Part shown: piece after piece, positions 15,282-16,832 of the stretch
How the letters are laid out: the number at the start of each line of letters is the position of its first letter
Numbering within the stretch: position 1 is the first letter of the stretch
From: Acetivibrio sp964466645
GTDB lineage: Bacteria > Bacillota > Clostridia > Acetivibrionales > Acetivibrionaceae
Length of the DNA: 16,832 nucleotides
Assembly: GCA_964466645.1 (NCBI GenBank)
Contig: CAYXPB010000095.1
Coordinates: forward strand, 1-16,832
Reading direction: 5' to 3'
Translations under genes and position numbers: made by a program
Notes under the pieces: model-generated
What the model was told of the DNA's origin: nothing
The model's input: the letters and a program-made list of their open reading frames with translations, nothing else
The model's database searches: none

Positions 15282-16316
15282 ATGAACATTGATACAAGCT
15301 ATAAGATTGCAACGACCATAGTTGCGCCCATTCTTTTTAACAAGATTGGCTGTATTGAAAAGGTTGTTTCAATGACTAACGAAGCAGCAAAACATGGGGC
15401 AAAACTTATTGTATTTCCCGAGACCTATATACCAGGGTACCCTTGGTGGCTATGGATGGGTATTAACAGTAATAAAAAGCTAGAACTTTTTAAGAAACAT
15501 TTTTCCAACGCTCTAGAGATCGAATCTTTGGAAATGGACTATATTAAACAAACAGCAAAAAAAAATGGGATAATTATAGCCCTAGGCTTTGTTGAACGTG
15601 ATTCTGGCACTCTTTATAATAGCCAAGTCCTTTTAAGTGAGGAAGGGCATATTTTGATCCATAGGCGAAAATTAATGCCTACTGGAGAAGAAAGGACAAT
15701 CTGGGGGATGGGCGATGCTACGAGCTTAAAAGTTACAGAAACCACTGTTGGGAAAATAGGAATGTTAATTTGTTATGAACACTCAATGCCTCTTTCAAGA
15801 TATTCACTCTATGGGCTAGGCGAGGAACTTCACGTTGCCATGTGGCCGGGGGCAAATTTCAAAACTCAACCGCGGGACCGCAAGAAAATTATTGACGTGG
15901 CAATGAAAAATATGACTTTTGAAGGGCAGGTATATGTTATTTTTTCATCATCCTGTATCGGTAAGGAAGAACTAGCATTTTACCTTGAATTAGATCCAGA
16001 TAATCTGGGTATTCTCGATCCGGGGGGGGGAATAGCTGGAGTGATTGATCCAATTGGCAATTATATTGCCGGCCCTATCGAAGACAAAGAACAGATCATC
16101 TATGCGGAAATCAATTTGGAAAATCTTATTAGCGCTAAGCATATGATTGATAGCGTAGGTCATTATGCCCGGTCTGACATTTTTCTGCTTAATGTATTTT
16201 CAAGGACCTACCAACCGGTAAGATTTTCCAACTGTAACGTTGAAACACAGAAAATAGATGATGTTTGCCAAGTCTTAAATTTGGGAAACTCCTCTCACCA
16301 AGAAATTGAAAAATAA
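15282..16316 (+). CDS. Nitrilase superfamily enzyme, aliphatic-nitrilase-like
   Basis: A carbon-nitrogen hydrolase of 344 residues from the ATG at 15282, which has GAGGAGG at 15269-15275; a GTG at 15267 would add five residues but lies on that ribosome site. The catalytic triad is visible: E47 in VFPETYIPGYPWW, K130 in HRRKLMPTGEER, and nucleophile C164 in LICYEHSMPLSRY. E137 in the same loop matches the second conserved glutamate. The PWW stretch, KLMPTGEER then WG.GD, and the HVAMWPG region point to true nitrilases (nitrile to carboxylate plus ammonia) rather than amidases. The residue after the cysteine is Y, where nitrilases usually have W. A probable terminator and 248 bases separate it from the regulator, so it is likely its own unit. 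Its product acid might feed the neighbouring pathway, but nothing proves this. Confidence 0.85.
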   Translation: MNIDTSYKIATTIVAPILFNKIGCIEKVVSMTNEAAKHGAKLIVFPETYIPGYPWWLWMGINSNKKLELFKKHFSNALEIESLEMDYIKQTAKKNGIIIALGFVERDSGTLYNSQVLLSEEGHILIHRRKLMPTGEERTIWGMGDATSLKVTETTVGKIGMLICYEHSMPLSRYSLYGLGEELHVAMWPGANFKTQPRDRKKIIDVAMKNMTFEGQVYVIFSSSCIGKEELAFYLELDPDNLGILDPGGGIAGVIDPIGNYIAGPIEDKEQIIYAEINLENLISAKHMIDSVGHYARSDIFLLNVFSRTYQPVRFSNCNVETQKIDDVCQVLNLGNSSHQEIEK

Positions 16317-16334
16317 AAAAGCCACAAGTTTAAA

Positions 16335-16741
16335 GGGGTAGTGTCAAGATTTATGCGCAAAATTAATGAGGCCATTTGGTGAATCAATTAAACGGCACTT
16401 GATTCCAGCAAGAACTCAGCTGATTGTAAATGCTTCATGTTTAAGTATTTCCTGTTACCCCACTGGGTACCAGCGACATGGCGCAACCGGGCACAAACGA
16501 GCATGAGGGCAGAATTGCCATCCGGGAAGGCGCCAACAACCCGCGTGCGGCGGCGGATCTCCCGGTTAAGCCTTTCAATCACATTGTTTGTTCGAATGCG
16601 CTGCCAGTGCTCATAGGGAAAATCCATGTAGGATAATGTTTCTTCAATACTGTTCTCGATCTTTTGTGCAGCCTCTTTTAACTTAAGATCACACAGTGCC
16701 TGGGCAACCTTTTTTGCCTTTTCCCTGGCGGCATTTTTAGA
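16335..16741 (-). mobile_element. Truncated IS256-family element (3' part)
   Basis: The minus strand carries the C-terminal part of an IS256-type transposase plus its end. The probable outer end starts near 16335 at GGGGTAGTGTCAAG, just after the nitrilase gene. The far side stops abruptly near 16741 where other sequence begins. Base composition is richer in GC than the catabolic genes, consistent with a separate origin. No second inverted repeat is in the window, so the exact ends are unproven. Confidence 0.7.
16388..16741 (-). pseudogene. IS256-family transposase, C-terminal fragment
   Basis: An open minus-strand frame runs from 16741 to the TAA at 16388-16390, about 117 codons with no proper start; an internal ATG at 16627 gives only 79 residues. 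It shows the strongly conserved Mutator/IS256 C-terminal block EHWQRIRTNN, ERLNREIRRRTRVVG, FPDGNSALMLV and RLRHVAGTQWG, including the third catalytic-region glutamate in the NNxxERLN segment. Upstream, AAREKAKKVA and EAAQKIENSIEETL also fit the family. The N-terminal two-thirds with the first acidic residues is missing, so it cannot be active alone. Confidence 0.85.
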
Positions 16742-16832
16742 TTAGCAGAAAGAGCCCCGAAGGCGTTCCTCAAGGTGGTCCGCTTAGCCCGCTACTGGGC
16801 AACATCATGTTAAATGAGCTGGACCATGAGCT
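16741..16832 (+). pseudogene. Group II intron reverse transcriptase/maturase, internal fragment
   Basis: The + strand frame from 16741 to the window end (30 codons, running off the edge) contains EGVPQGGPLSPLLGNIMLNE followed by LDHEL, the hallmark domain-4 block of group II intron reverse transcriptases (LtrA type). The frame is preceded directly by a TAG stop at 16738-16740, where the transposase fragment also ends, so the N-terminal part of the protein is absent. The rest may continue beyond the window. Confidence 0.8.

Overview
The DNA is AT-rich and nearly all genes lie on the + strand. Strong AGGAGG-type ribosome binding sites, TTG starts, many ATA/AGA codons and anaerobic protein families point to an anaerobic Gram-positive of the Clostridia type. 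I cannot name the genus. The window is a catabolic gene cluster, with a controlling region at its left end and mobile-element debris at its right edge.

Layout. Positions 1-488 are non-coding. They hold a leftward sigma-70-type promoter, a possible structured RNA ending in an intrinsic terminator, a block of tandem TGTTAC repeats and a good sigma-54 (-24/-12) promoter. Next come an HMG-CoA-lyase-family enzyme and a family III CoA-transferase. After a 0.6 kb gap there is a tightly coupled FAD oxidoreductase / Fe-S protein pair (GlcD/GlcF-like) and a TRAP solute-binding lipoprotein. After a 0.43 kb gap come the two TRAP membrane subunits and a full set of glutamate-mutase-type genes: the B12-binding S subunit, the GlmL-type accessory protein and the catalytic E subunit. 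A sigma-54 enhancer-binding regulator (PrpR_N-PAS-AAA+-HTH) closes the cluster and is followed by a terminator. A nitrilase gene follows as a separate unit. The right edge holds a truncated IS256-type transposase (minus strand) joined directly to a group II intron reverse-transcriptase fragment (+ strand).

How the genes may work together (inference). The TRAP system imports a carboxylate. The B12 mutase rearranges a carbon skeleton, the CoA-transferase activates a product, and the lyase cleaves a 3-hydroxyacyl-CoA. The FAD/Fe-S pair oxidises an intermediate, possibly a 2-hydroxy acid. The regulator probably senses a pathway metabolite and fires the sigma-54 promoter.

Most interesting point. 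The E subunit keeps the fold and cofactor motifs of glutamate mutase but changes three of the six substrate-pocket residues I can align, including the glutamate that contacts the substrate amino group. No methylaspartate ammonia-lyase is present. The cluster may therefore encode an uncharacterised B12-dependent mutase pathway acting on something other than glutamate.
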